From contig JBAYRN010000013.1 in the NCBI GenBank assembly GCA_041676625.1, forward strand, positions 1 through 64,000: a stretch of DNA of 64,000 bases. Direction: 5' to 3'. The notes under the pieces were generated by a model. It saw only the letters and a list, made by a program, of their open reading frames with translations. It made no database searches and was not told where the DNA came from. Both the position numbers and the translations under genes were made by a program. Positions 18,015-25,690 of this stretch are shown here, in pieces (positions within the stretch are counted from its first letter, which is position 1; each line of letters opens with the position of its first letter). Source of the stretch: JAEXNA01 sp041676625. Its GTDB lineage: Bacteria > Vulcanimicrobiota > Xenobia > Xenobiales > JADMJV01.

Positions 18015-19085
18015 CTAGTCCGATGAGATGCCCTTCCTTTCAAACCTCGCGCCACTGGCCAGCAACACCCCGTCGTAAGCCATGTCGCGATAGAGGTGAC
18101 AGGATGAACCGATCAGGCTGGAACTCACTTTGGCGCCATCTTCGATGACCGTATTTTGCCAGATCACGCTGTCTGAAACCTGGGCGTCTTCACCCACCAG
18201 GACTCCTCGCCCCAGAACAACCGGCCCTTCGATACGAGCGCCTTTGCGGATCACGACCTGCTTCCCGAACTGCACCGGAGGCACAATGATCGCCTCCGGG
18301 CTGATCTCGCACCCCTCCCCGGCGAAGACCTGGGGCCTGATCTCCTGGCCGGAAACCAGCAGCGGGCCTTGCCCCTGCAGCACCGTCCGGTGGGTCCGGC
18401 GATAAGCCAGCGGTTCGTCGATGTCGTTCCAAAAGGTACCCTCGGGAGCTTGATAGCAAAAGACTCCCCCCCTCCTACCGACCAGGGTGGGAAAGAGGTG
18501 ATCGCCGAAGTCGAAAGGCCGAACATCGGGAATACGGTCAAAAATATCCGGCTCGATGATGTAAATCCCGGTATTCACCCAATCGAGTTTGGAATCGGCC
18601 TGGCTAGGCTTTTCGCAGAACCGCATCACCTGACCGGAACTGGCAACCTCCATCAAACCGAACCGCCTCTCCTCTTTTCGAGGAACACCGGCGATGGTGC
18701 AAAGAGCGCGCTTACTACGATGGAACTCCAGCATCTTCTGCAGGTCCAGATCGGTGACGCAGTCGGCTCCCACCACGCAGAAGGTATCGTCAAAGTGGTC
18801 CTGGGCCAGGGCCACTCCGCCCGCAGTCCCTGAGAGTTCTGCTTCGACCGTCAGGTGAATGGCCGGTTGCACCCCTGAATCCATGCGCGCTTTCAGAGCT
18901 TGCCGCACCGAGGCGTGAAGGTAGTGCAGATTGATGACCACCTCTTCGACCTGGTGGAGGGCGAGCCAATCCAAAAGATGCTCGATCGACGGTCTATTTA
19001 AGACCGGTACCAGTGCCGTGGGCAGGGTGTAGGTCAGGGGGTATAGTCCGGTGGCTGCTCCTGCCGCCAGGATCATGGCTTTCAC
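18015..19085 (-). CDS. NDP-sugar pyrophosphorylase / mannose-1-phosphate guanylyltransferase-like
   Basis: 356-aa nucleotidyltransferase with an N-terminal GT-A-type fold: MILAAGAATGLYPLTYTLP carries a degenerate G-x-G-x-R-L nucleotide loop (GLYP in place of G[TS]R[LM]). Metal-site GADCVTD is near residue 105. A C-terminal left-handed beta-helix (about 245-345) follows. The start is GTG 19085, overlapping the preceding stop as GTGA; an ATG three codons on is the alternative. The loss of the usual Arg in the loop raises the chance of altered catalysis. It follows a WecG/TagA-type transferase, so envelope glycan synthesis is likely. Confidence 0.8.
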   Translation of the reverse strand: MKAMILAAGAATGLYPLTYTLPTALVPVLNRPSIEHLLDWLALHQVEEVVINLHYLHASVRQALKARMDSGVQPAIHLTVEAELSGTAGGVALAQDHFDDTFCVVGADCVTDLDLQKMLEFHRSKRALCTIAGVPRKEERRFGLMEVASSGQVMRFCEKPSQADSKLDWVNTGIYIIEPDIFDRIPDVRPFDFGDHLFPTLVGRRGGVFCYQAPEGTFWNDIDEPLAYRRTHRTVLQGQGPLLVSGQEIRPQVFAGEGCEISPEAIIVPPVQFGKQVVIRKGARIEGPVVLGRGVLVGEDAQVSDSVIWQNTVIEDGAKVSSSLIGSSCHLYRDMAYDGVLLASGARFERKGISSD

Positions 19086-19849
19086 GAAACCCTCCTCACG
19101 GCCCGCCGGGGCGACAGAAGAACCTGAAACGCAAAGCGCGGGAGGGCCAACGCTCGCCGCCATCGACCGGGCTGCTTGAGCAACCGATAGAACCACTCCA
19201 GATGAAACTTCTGAACCCACTCCGGGGCCCGGCTGACCGTACCGGCGTAAACATCGAAGCTGCCGCCGACCCCTACCCCCAGACGCACCCCGCTTCGCTC
19301 CAGTCGTTCTCGGTTGGTCGCTAAAAATTTTTCTTGCCGAGGACAGCCGAGAGCCACAAAAAGAACCTGCGGACGAGCTGCTTCGATCATCTGCAAAACC
19401 TGTTCCTGGTCTTGTACGTAGCCGTCCACCACCCCGACACAGGAAAACGGTTTGACCTGATTCTGAAGATTGGAGACTGCTCGTTCGGCCACTCCGGGCG
19501 CCGAACCGTAAAAGAAAAATCCGGTCTTTTCTTGAGCGGCCTCTACCAGTTCTTGCACCAACTCCACTCCGGTCACCCGCTCGGGGGCTTCCAGTCCCGC
19601 CATGCGCGAGGCCAGGACCACTCCGATTCCATCAGGGACGACCAGATCGGCCTGCTCCACGACCTGCCGAAATTCCGAGTCGACCTGAGCACTCATGACC
19701 ATTTCCGTGCCCAGGGTGACCATCAGGTGAAAGCGATCCGAAGCGACCGCCCGCAGGCAAAACTCTCGGGTCGCCTGGCGAGTAAGAGGATTAAAAGGAA
19801 CATCCAAGACTCGGTAGCGAGGAAACGACAGGTCAGTCATCATCCCCAT
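19082..19849 (-). CDS. WecG/TagA/CpsF-family glycosyltransferase
   Basis: 255 aa. Family members transfer N-acetylmannosamine-type sugars to undecaprenyl-PP-GlcNAc at the inner membrane surface. Signature parts: ADLVVPDGIGVVLASR near residue 90, GFFFYGSAPGVAE near 130, LFVALGCPRQEKF near 170 and GVGVGGSFDVYAG near 200, all typical of the family. The N-terminus offers ATGs at 19849, 19843 and 19840, all overlapping the upstream kinase gene by 8-17 bp. Part of a run surE - kinase - this gene - pyrophosphorylase. Confidence 0.9.
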   Translation of the reverse strand: MGMMTDLSFPRYRVLDVPFNPLTRQATREFCLRAVASDRFHLMVTLGTEMVMSAQVDSEFRQVVEQADLVVPDGIGVVLASRMAGLEAPERVTGVELVQELVEAAQEKTGFFFYGSAPGVAERAVSNLQNQVKPFSCVGVVDGYVQDQEQVLQMIEAARPQVLFVALGCPRQEKFLATNRERLERSGVRLGVGVGGSFDVYAGTVSRAPEWVQKFHLEWFYRLLKQPGRWRRALALPRFAFQVLLSPRRAVRRVS

Positions 19850-21035
19850 CCCAGTCGAGTTGCCGGGGCAGGGTCATGGTAAACTTGCTACCCTCCCCAA
19901 ACGCACTGCTCACATTCAGCTCACCCCCGTGCGCATCCACCAGGTGCTTGGCGATAGCCAGTCCCAGCCCCCGGCCCCCGAAACGGGTCGCCCTGGATTC
20001 CTCGACCCGATAGAAACGCTCGAAGATCTTGCCCAATTCAGCTTCCTTGATGCCGGCCCCCTCATCCTGCACCTCGATGGTGGCCCGCTCGGCGCTGAAG
20101 TAAAGCCGAACGTGAACGTTGGTGTCTTTCTCGGAATACTTGAGGGCGTTGTCGATCAGATTCAGCAGCACCTGAGAGATTCGGTCGTGGTCCAGGATCC
20201 ACTCCGGCGCGGTCTCCGGAAGCTCGAGGTGAATCTTGATGTTCTGGCTCTCGGCCCGGGGCGTGAGCACCGAGACGGTGTGCTGGACGAGATCCCTCAA
20301 ATTGCAGCGACTCAGACTCAAGTCTACCTGGTCGGCCTCCATCATGGAGATATCCAGCAGGTCTTTGATCAATCGCTCCAAGCGCTGGGTCTCGGTGTAG
20401 ATGGTCCCCAACCAACGCCGGGTGAGTTCCGGATCTTCCATGGCTCCTTCCAGGAGCGTCTCGGTGTAGCCCTTGATGCAGGTCAGCGGGGTACGCAATT
20501 CGTGACTCACGTTGGCCACGAAGCTGACCATGATCTCATCCAGGCGACTCTTGAGGGCTGCCTCCTTGCGCGCCTCGTAGACCAAGCGGCTGATGGGAAG
20601 TTCGGGGTCGTGGTCGATCACGGTGTAGCCGCTGCGCATGTCGAGGCGTTCGTTGATCGCCAATTCTACGGCCCGGTCGTTCATTTCGTTGTGGAGCTTC
20701 TGGGTCACCCGGGTGGCGATCAGTTTAAGGTCGGAGGTGGCGAAAGCTTCCTTTCGGCGAGGCGGAGCAAAGAGAAATACCACAAAAAAATCGGACGCCG
20801 CTCCCCCGCAGGCGACGAGGTCTTCATCCCGGAACAGCCTGCCCCTTTGCCCCAGCAAGGTGGAGCGGATGGAATCGAGGATCTGTTCTGATTTCTCTCG
20901 GCCGTACTTGTCCCGGATGGAGAGGAAGTCCACGACGTCGAAATAGAGAAATCCCGCCTGATGACGGGCTTTGAGTTCGCTTGCCACTTTATCCAGGATG
21001 TCGGGAATAAAGGGGATGGCCAGTTCCTGTTCCAT
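19833..21035 (-). CDS. Soluble sensor histidine kinase with degenerate GGDEF-like N-domain
   Basis: 400 aa, no membrane span. Residues 30-160 resemble a GGDEF domain (FLYFDVVDFLSIRDKYG, then LVACGGAASDFFVVF where the GGDEF signature should be), so it is probably not a cyclase. HisKA follows with the phospho-acceptor in FVANVSHELRTPLT near residue 180, then HATPase_c with an N box (NLIDNALKYS), G1 (DEGAGI) and G2 (GGRGLGLAI). No response regulator is adjacent. The gene begins directly after the surE stop. Confidence 0.87.
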   Translation of the reverse strand: MEQELAIPFIPDILDKVASELKARHQAGFLYFDVVDFLSIRDKYGREKSEQILDSIRSTLLGQRGRLFRDEDLVACGGAASDFFVVFLFAPPRRKEAFATSDLKLIATRVTQKLHNEMNDRAVELAINERLDMRSGYTVIDHDPELPISRLVYEARKEAALKSRLDEIMVSFVANVSHELRTPLTCIKGYTETLLEGAMEDPELTRRWLGTIYTETQRLERLIKDLLDISMMEADQVDLSLSRCNLRDLVQHTVSVLTPRAESQNIKIHLELPETAPEWILDHDRISQVLLNLIDNALKYSEKDTNVHVRLYFSAERATIEVQDEGAGIKEAELGKIFERFYRVEESRATRFGGRGLGLAIAKHLVDAHGGELNVSSAFGEGSKFTMTLPRQLDWDGDDD

Positions 21036-21776
21036 TCAGCTTCGCGCTCCTTCGGTCAAATAGCTATGATTGGTGAGATCCAGCCCCAGTGGGGTGACAG
21101 AGACATAGCCCTGGGAAACGGCTTCCATATCGCTGCCCTCTTTGGGGAGACCCTCGGAGAGCTTGCCGCCCAGCCAGTAGTACTCTCTCCCCCACGGATC
21201 CTGGCGCTTCAGCACCGACTGGGCGTAGTGGGTGTGGCCCTGGAAGGTGTACTTCCAACCTTTCAACTGCTCCACATCGATGCAGGGTACATTGACATTG
21301 AGGCAGGTCTTTGGAGGGAGTTCGAGGTTCTGCTCTTTCAGAAACCTGACCAGCCAGTCAGCCGCCGTGTCGTACCTCTGGCCGTGGTGAGATCCGGCCG
21401 ACACGGCCACCGACCTCACCCCGTTCAGGGCGCCTTCCAGAGCGCCCGCCACGGTGCCGCTGTACAGGATGTCATCCCCCATGTTAGGCCCGGTGTTGAT
21501 CCCCGAGACCAGCAGATCGGGCGGATCTTCCAGGAGATGGTGCAAGGCAATGAAGACGCAGTCGGAAGGGGTGCCGGACACGGCGTAAGACCCGCTCAGA
21601 GGGTAGTCCATTTTTTCGACTCTCAAGGGAGAACGAAAGGTGATGCTCCTGCTCACGGCGCTCTGTTCGGTTCGGGGTGCCACCACCGTCACTTTGCCTA
21701 GTTGGGTGAGAGCCGTGCTCAGCGCTCGAATACCTTCGGTCTCAATGCCGTCGTCATTGGTGACCAGTATGTTCAC
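21036..21776 (-). CDS. surE: 5'/3'-nucleotidase SurE
   Basis: 246-aa nucleoside monophosphate phosphatase. The N-terminus MNILVTNDDG supplies the metal-binding Asp pair; VVAPRTEQSAVSRSIT and the VSGINTGPNMGDDILYSGTVAGA core are the SurE signature. Its start overlaps the end of the 78-aa membrane protein by 4 bp, and the kinase follows without a gap. Confidence 0.95.
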   Translation of the reverse strand: MNILVTNDDGIETEGIRALSTALTQLGKVTVVAPRTEQSAVSRSITFRSPLRVEKMDYPLSGSYAVSGTPSDCVFIALHHLLEDPPDLLVSGINTGPNMGDDILYSGTVAGALEGALNGVRSVAVSAGSHHGQRYDTAADWLVRFLKEQNLELPPKTCLNVNVPCIDVEQLKGWKYTFQGHTHYAQSVLKRQDPWGREYYWLGGKLSEGLPKEGSDMEAVSQGYVSVTPLGLDLTNHSYLTEGARS

Positions 21777-22009
21777 TCGCCGCTAGAACCCCGCCCCTGA
21801 GCCAGCAACCGCTCCGCTTCTTTCAACAATTCCTGGACCTGTTCTGCTCGGGGGTCCGATTCTTCTTCCTCGGTTTGGAGCCATCGATAGGCTGTGGTAA
21901 AGGACGCCGTGAGCACGAGCGCCGTGCCCACACCCAGGGCCAGCCAGTGCCATGCGGTGACCTTCTCCCGGCGACGCTGTCTGATCTTTTTTAATGCGTG
22001 TGGCTGCAT
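21773..22009 (-). CDS. Small single-pass membrane protein
   Basis: 78 aa: basic N-terminus (KKIRQRRREK), one hydrophobic helix at about 19-40, then an acidic coiled tail. This is N-in topology with a helical tail. No family recognised. It overlaps surE by 4 bp. Confidence 0.6.
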   Translation of the reverse strand: MQPHALKKIRQRRREKVTAWHWLALGVGTALVLTASFTTAYRWLQTEEEESDPRAEQVQELLKEAERLLAQGRGSSGE

Positions 22010-22030
22010 CTTGACCTTCCTAATCCTATT

Positions 22031-22345
22031 TTACTTGTCCGCATTCTTCTTGCCCAGCAGGGCGTAAATCACAGTGGCCACCGCAGTACCCAGCAGCCCC
22101 AGCACGGTGCCCAGAATACCGAATGCGTACTTATTGAGCCCGCCGTTCAAGTCGTAGGCATCTCCGCCAAAGAGGCTGGACATCGGGAGTTTGTCTCCCA
22201 TGGGAAGCTCAAAGGAGTGCTCCTTGAACACGAAATAGATGACCAAGCCCATGATGATCTGCAAGATCACCTTCACATACCAGGGTACTTTGGGCACAAA
22301 AGCGATCCCGAAGTACAGCAAGAGAGCTACGATTGTACTTATCAT
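22031..22345 (-). CDS. Small membrane protein, unknown
   Basis: 104 aa with hydrophobic segments at about 3-18, 24-42 and 72-95, and a short polar loop. No motif seen. It lies 21 bp upstream of the 78-aa membrane protein and 58 bp after the 178-aa gene, so it may be co-transcribed with surE. Confidence 0.55.
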   Translation of the reverse strand: MISTIVALLLYFGIAFVPKVPWYVKVILQIIMGLVIYFVFKEHSFELPMGDKLPMSSLFGGDAYDLNGGLNKYAFGILGTVLGLLGTAVATVIYALLGKKNADK

Positions 22346-22403
22346 AGAAGGGGCTTCGCCTCGGCTTGAGCGATGCCTCCAAATAAGAGAGGATTAGGGC
22401 AGA

Positions 22404-22940
22404 CTATTGAAGCCTGAATTCTTTTTCCAGCCGGTGCAGAGTTTCCAGCTTGGTAGCCGGTAGCGGGTCCGCGACCTGAGTCACCACGACCTGTTCCTCG
22501 GCGACTCCGTTTCCTTCGGCCTGGGCCTTGATCACGTATTCGCCGGGGGGAAGTTTGACTCCGAACTGGCCGTCGTCGTTGGTCACGTATAGCAGTTCCA
22601 GACTCTCCTCCTGGCCTGCTGTATCGCCCCCCTCACGCACCGCGATTTCGGCACCTTTGATGGTTTCACCGGAGGGGCTATAGACCGTCCCAACCAACTG
22701 CAGGGGGCGATTAGGACCGGGCACGATGAACTCGGCCACACCCCGGCCCCGGCAAGTATCACACTTCTCCTCGTCGACTTTTCCAAAGCCGCCGCAGGTC
22801 AGACAGGTCATCTCCTTGCGGACGTCCCCTTCGTAGAGGGGTGCGCGCCCCAGCATGCCCGCGCTGTATAAAATGGTGGGGGTAAACATCAGCAGGACCG
22901 CTATCCCCAGAAGTAATCTTTGTTTTGTCGCAAATTTCAT
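22404..22940 (-). CDS. Membrane-anchored protein with CxxCxG repeats and Ig-like/carboxypeptidase-regulatory domain
   Basis: 178 aa. An uncleaved signal anchor (about 8-30) is followed by two DnaJ-type zinc half-repeats (CLTCGGFG and CDTCRGRG, residues 46-67). A beta-sandwich resembling the carboxypeptidase regulatory-like domain (about 80-160) comes next: VGTVYSPSGETIKGAEI ... DGQFGVKLPPGEYVIKA. This would put a DnaJ-like cysteine module outside the membrane. Function unknown. Confidence 0.6.
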   Translation of the reverse strand: MKFATKQRLLLGIAVLLMFTPTILYSAGMLGRAPLYEGDVRKEMTCLTCGGFGKVDEEKCDTCRGRGVAEFIVPGPNRPLQLVGTVYSPSGETIKGAEIAVREGGDTAGQEESLELLYVTNDDGQFGVKLPPGEYVIKAQAEGNGVAEEQVVVTQVADPLPATKLETLHRLEKEFRLQ

Positions 22941-22979
22941 GGAAGGACCTTGCCCTAAGCGAGATGAACGGCCAATCCC

Positions 22980-23615
22980 GTGTTACCCTCGCTAGATATT
23001 GTACACATCGTAACTAAACCGGTAGTGGCCCCCGAGTTTCTGCAGGACTGGCTTAACTTCCTATGCCAGGAGCAGGGATTTAAGACCCACCTCTTTTACT
23101 CGGATGACGCCTTTCCGGAAGACGGCGGCGGGGCAACCTTAGCGGAACGGTTTGCCGGAGTCAAGCTACATCGCATCGAAAAAGTGTCGGCCCATGGTGC
23201 CAGGGATCAAGCTTTCGTGTTTTTGGCCGACTACCTCGATCTGCGATACCTGTCCAAAGTGGTGCACCCGGCGCTGGTGCACAGCCACGACACTCGCTCG
23301 CTCTTTCTCTCTCGCTTTTTATTCTCGGAATCGGTCAAGCTGCACTCCTGGTGGCTAGAGGATCGCAGCGCCCATCGTATCTGGCGTGTCACGGTAGAGC
23401 GCATGGCCGATTATCGTACCTGGGAAACCACCGATTCTGAACCGGAAACCCCTTCGGCCAAAAGCGCGCTCAACGGTCTGGTCGGCCGCCAGATCCCTCT
23501 CCCAACTCCAGAGACTTTTTCCGAAGATGGCTACAGCCGGGGAGCCGCCTTCGAGACCTCTCGAGAACTGTATCGCACGATCCTCAGAGACGTGGACCTG
23601 AGAGCCAAGGTCTGA
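22980..23615 (+). CDS. Hypothetical protein, possible remnant of a GT4-type N-domain
   Basis: 211 aa from GTG 22980. The first 130 residues (LDIVHIVTKPV ... VVHPALVHSHDTRSLFLSRFLF) have the alternating pattern of a GT-B N-terminal domain, but the donor-binding C-terminal half is absent. It could be a truncated glycosyltransferase or an unrelated protein; the tail after residue 150 matches nothing I know. It is 83 bp upstream of the hydrolase gene on the same strand. Confidence 0.5.
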   Translation: MLPSLDIVHIVTKPVVAPEFLQDWLNFLCQEQGFKTHLFYSDDAFPEDGGGATLAERFAGVKLHRIEKVSAHGARDQAFVFLADYLDLRYLSKVVHPALVHSHDTRSLFLSRFLFSESVKLHSWWLEDRSAHRIWRVTVERMADYRTWETTDSEPETPSAKSALNGLVGRQIPLPTPETFSEDGYSRGAAFETSRELYRTILRDVDLRAKV

Positions 23616-23698
23616 GCGAAGCGGAGGAAAAACCGTCTCACCCCGCTCGCACGGCGCGCTGGGGACCGTGGAGATACAGGCCCGAGAACGCCCGGGGG

Positions 23699-24424
23699 TT
23701 GAAGGTCTTGTTGCTGCACGGATTCGCCAGTTCTCCCCGAGAATTGAGACCTCTAGGCATGGCACTGGCCGCCCAGGGCTTCGAGGTACTGGCCCCCCTT
23801 CTCCCCGGCCACGGCGAGCGTTTCCCGGGGATGAGTTCCTGTCGGCAGGAAGACTGGATGGGTGCCCTGCGACTCACTTTCGCCGCCCTCCACCGAGACG
23901 GAAGCCCGGTAGCCCTGTTGGGCTATTGCCTGGGAGGGGCTCTGGCCCTGGCCGGGGCTCGCGAGCTCAACCCCCGAGCCGTGCTCTGTCTTTCCACTCC
24001 CATCCGTCCCCTGGACCAGACACTCTTTCCTAAAAAAGGAGAAGAGTACCCGGATCTTTTTGAGACCACTCCTTTTATTACCGATTGTCAAAGCACCCTC
24101 GCTCGGGAGTGGCGAATGGCAAGCTGTCATCATACGGTGACCGAACCGTTCTTGCAGTCCTACCACGATACGGTAGAGGCGGCTCGCCGTGAACTCCCCG
24201 AGATCCGCTGTCCGCTGGCACTTTTTCAGGGAGCTCGCAGCAGCGCCGTTGGAGCTGAACACGCCGCTTTGATCAAAGAAGTCGCTGGAAACACCAGTAC
24301 CCATCTCGTAACCTCGAAAGACGCTGGGCACGCACTTGCGATCGACCACGGCCGACGCCGGGTGGCCCGGGAAGCTACGAACTTTCTACTGGAGATCGAG
24401 CGTAGGGAAAAGACTCACTTTTAG
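23699..24424 (+). CDS. Alpha/beta-hydrolase with Cys nucleophile
   Basis: 241 aa from TTG 23699; no ATG/GTG alternative keeps the LLLHGFASSP oxyanion-loop N-terminus. The nucleophile elbow is GYCLGGA (near residue 76), with Cys where most relatives have Ser, as in dienelactone hydrolases. The catalytic His is in KDAGHALAID near 210. The acid residue is not obvious: the usual D after the sixth strand is replaced in LFQGARSSAVG. Substrate unknown. Confidence 0.75.
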   Translation: MKVLLLHGFASSPRELRPLGMALAAQGFEVLAPLLPGHGERFPGMSSCRQEDWMGALRLTFAALHRDGSPVALLGYCLGGALALAGARELNPRAVLCLSTPIRPLDQTLFPKKGEEYPDLFETTPFITDCQSTLAREWRMASCHHTVTEPFLQSYHDTVEAARRELPEIRCPLALFQGARSSAVGAEHAALIKEVAGNTSTHLVTSKDAGHALAIDHGRRRVAREATNFLLEIERREKTHF

Positions 24425-24429
24425 GTACA

Positions 24430-25371
24430 TCAATCCGGCTGGCCGTAGATGACCGACTTCCAGTCGATCGTTTCTGCCCGAGCACCCGGTTGGTCGAACC
24501 GTTGCAATGCGCCGAGCCGTTCGTCGTACTCCTCCAACAGGAGGTCGAAGCGAGCGACTTGCTTCTGGTCCAAAAGCTCTCGGGCCGGATTGAGGTATCG
24601 GGAACGCAGACTCGAATGTTCGGCTCGGACTTCCCGGGCCAGCCTCCACTCGAAGGCAGGTTGAGGGAACGCCTCCAGAAGGGTCTGCATAAAAACCTCG
24701 GGGTCGGCCTCCAGCTCTTCCAGCAACTGCCGCCGGGCCGTCACGAGCCAGCGCTCAGCGTGGCCTTCCAGTCGTGATTGCAGAGCATTCCTTCGTTTTT
24801 CAGTGGACACTTGGAGTTGGTGTTGCTCCTTGAGGGTCTCGATTCTGTCTTCCAGCACCTTGGAGGCTTCCAGAGCCTGGATAGCCTCCCGCCGGATCGA
24901 GGCAAAAGAGCGTCCGTCACACATCTCTTCGATCTCCCGAGCAGCCCGGCGATCCACGTAATACGAAAGATGCCAGAACTTCTTGGGGTAGTCGTCAGTC
25001 CCGTAGCCTTCGAGGAGCAACTGGTCAAAGCGAGGATGCTTGAAGCACTTCTTGAGAAAAGGCTGCAGGGCGTGGTAGTGTTCGCTAAGCTTTTCCAACT
25101 CTTCTCCCCCATCCCTCGGGGAGGTCGACTCCTCTAGAGAGCTAAGCTCGGTCTGCAAGTGAACGCGGTCTCTCTCGATCCTGGCGGCAAAACCGGTGGC
25201 AAACTTGAAACCCAGTTCTTGGAGCCAGGCCAGAGTGGCGGTAGCCAGGTCAGGTACCAGGGCGATCAAAAGTCGGGTGGAATTTTCTTGATAGCTTTCC
25301 AAGAACCGCGAGCTTCTCTGCTCGTGCTCCTTCGCCCGAGCCTTCCAGCGACTCTCGCGGCTAGCGGCCAA
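24430..25371 (-). CDS. Coiled-coil protein of the PspA-AAA operon, unknown
   Basis: About 313 aa, highly charged and helical, with coiled-coil stretches; no enzymatic motif. I prefer a TTG start at 25371, which has AGGAG 8 nt upstream and overlaps the previous gene by 11 bp; an ATG at 25440 would overlap by 80 bp. Last gene of the operon 28155-24430. Likely a structural partner of the AAA+ ATPase or the PspA-like protein. Confidence 0.55.
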   Translation of the reverse strand: MAASRESRWKARAKEHEQRSSRFLESYQENSTRLLIALVPDLATATLAWLQELGFKFATGFAARIERDRVHLQTELSSLEESTSPRDGGEELEKLSEHYHALQPFLKKCFKHPRFDQLLLEGYGTDDYPKKFWHLSYYVDRRAAREIEEMCDGRSFASIRREAIQALEASKVLEDRIETLKEQHQLQVSTEKRRNALQSRLEGHAERWLVTARRQLLEELEADPEVFMQTLLEAFPQPAFEWRLAREVRAEHSSLRSRYLNPARELLDQKQVARFDLLLEEYDERLGALQRFDQPGARAETIDWKSVIYGQPD

Positions 25372-25690
25372 GCCCCAACTCCTGCAAATAGTCCCGACAG
25401 GCTGACCGCAGTTCTTCTGCCGAGGAGATGTGAAGTTCATCGATCAGTAGGATCTGAACCAACCGCTTCTGGTTTAGTCGATCCAACTCCGATAGGACGG
25501 CGTTGCTGAGGTGGCCCCGATCACCCGAGGCCGTGGTCACATACTCATAACCGACTCTGTGAGCGGGGTCGTAACCATCGAGGTGAATAACCTGGCCTGC
25601 TACTTGAAAAGGGAAGTCTTCTTCGATGACATACCCAACCTCTTCGAAGGTACTTTTCAGCACCCCGCGCCCCATGGTTTCGTCGATCAT
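25361..25690 (-). CDS. Small hypothetical protein of the PspA-AAA operon
   Basis: 109 aa from the ATG at 25690, which overlaps the AAA+ stop as ATGA; the frame is open further upstream inside the ATPase gene, but that part is a shadow. Contains a mixed alpha/beta pattern (GYVIEEDFPFQVAGQVIHLDGYD ... VQILLIDELHI) resembling a restriction-endonuclease-like or nucleotide-binding fold, with no catalytic residues I can assign. Confidence 0.55.
   Translation of the reverse strand: MIDETMGRGVLKSTFEEVGYVIEEDFPFQVAGQVIHLDGYDPAHRVGYEYVTTASGDRGHLSNAVLSELDRLNQKRLVQILLIDELHISSAEELRSACRDYLQELGLGR

Noticed and set aside
19086..19220. N-terminal extension of the pyrophosphorylase frame
   Set aside because: Lies inside the WecG/TagA-like gene; the family N-terminus begins at the GTG/ATG at 19085/19076.
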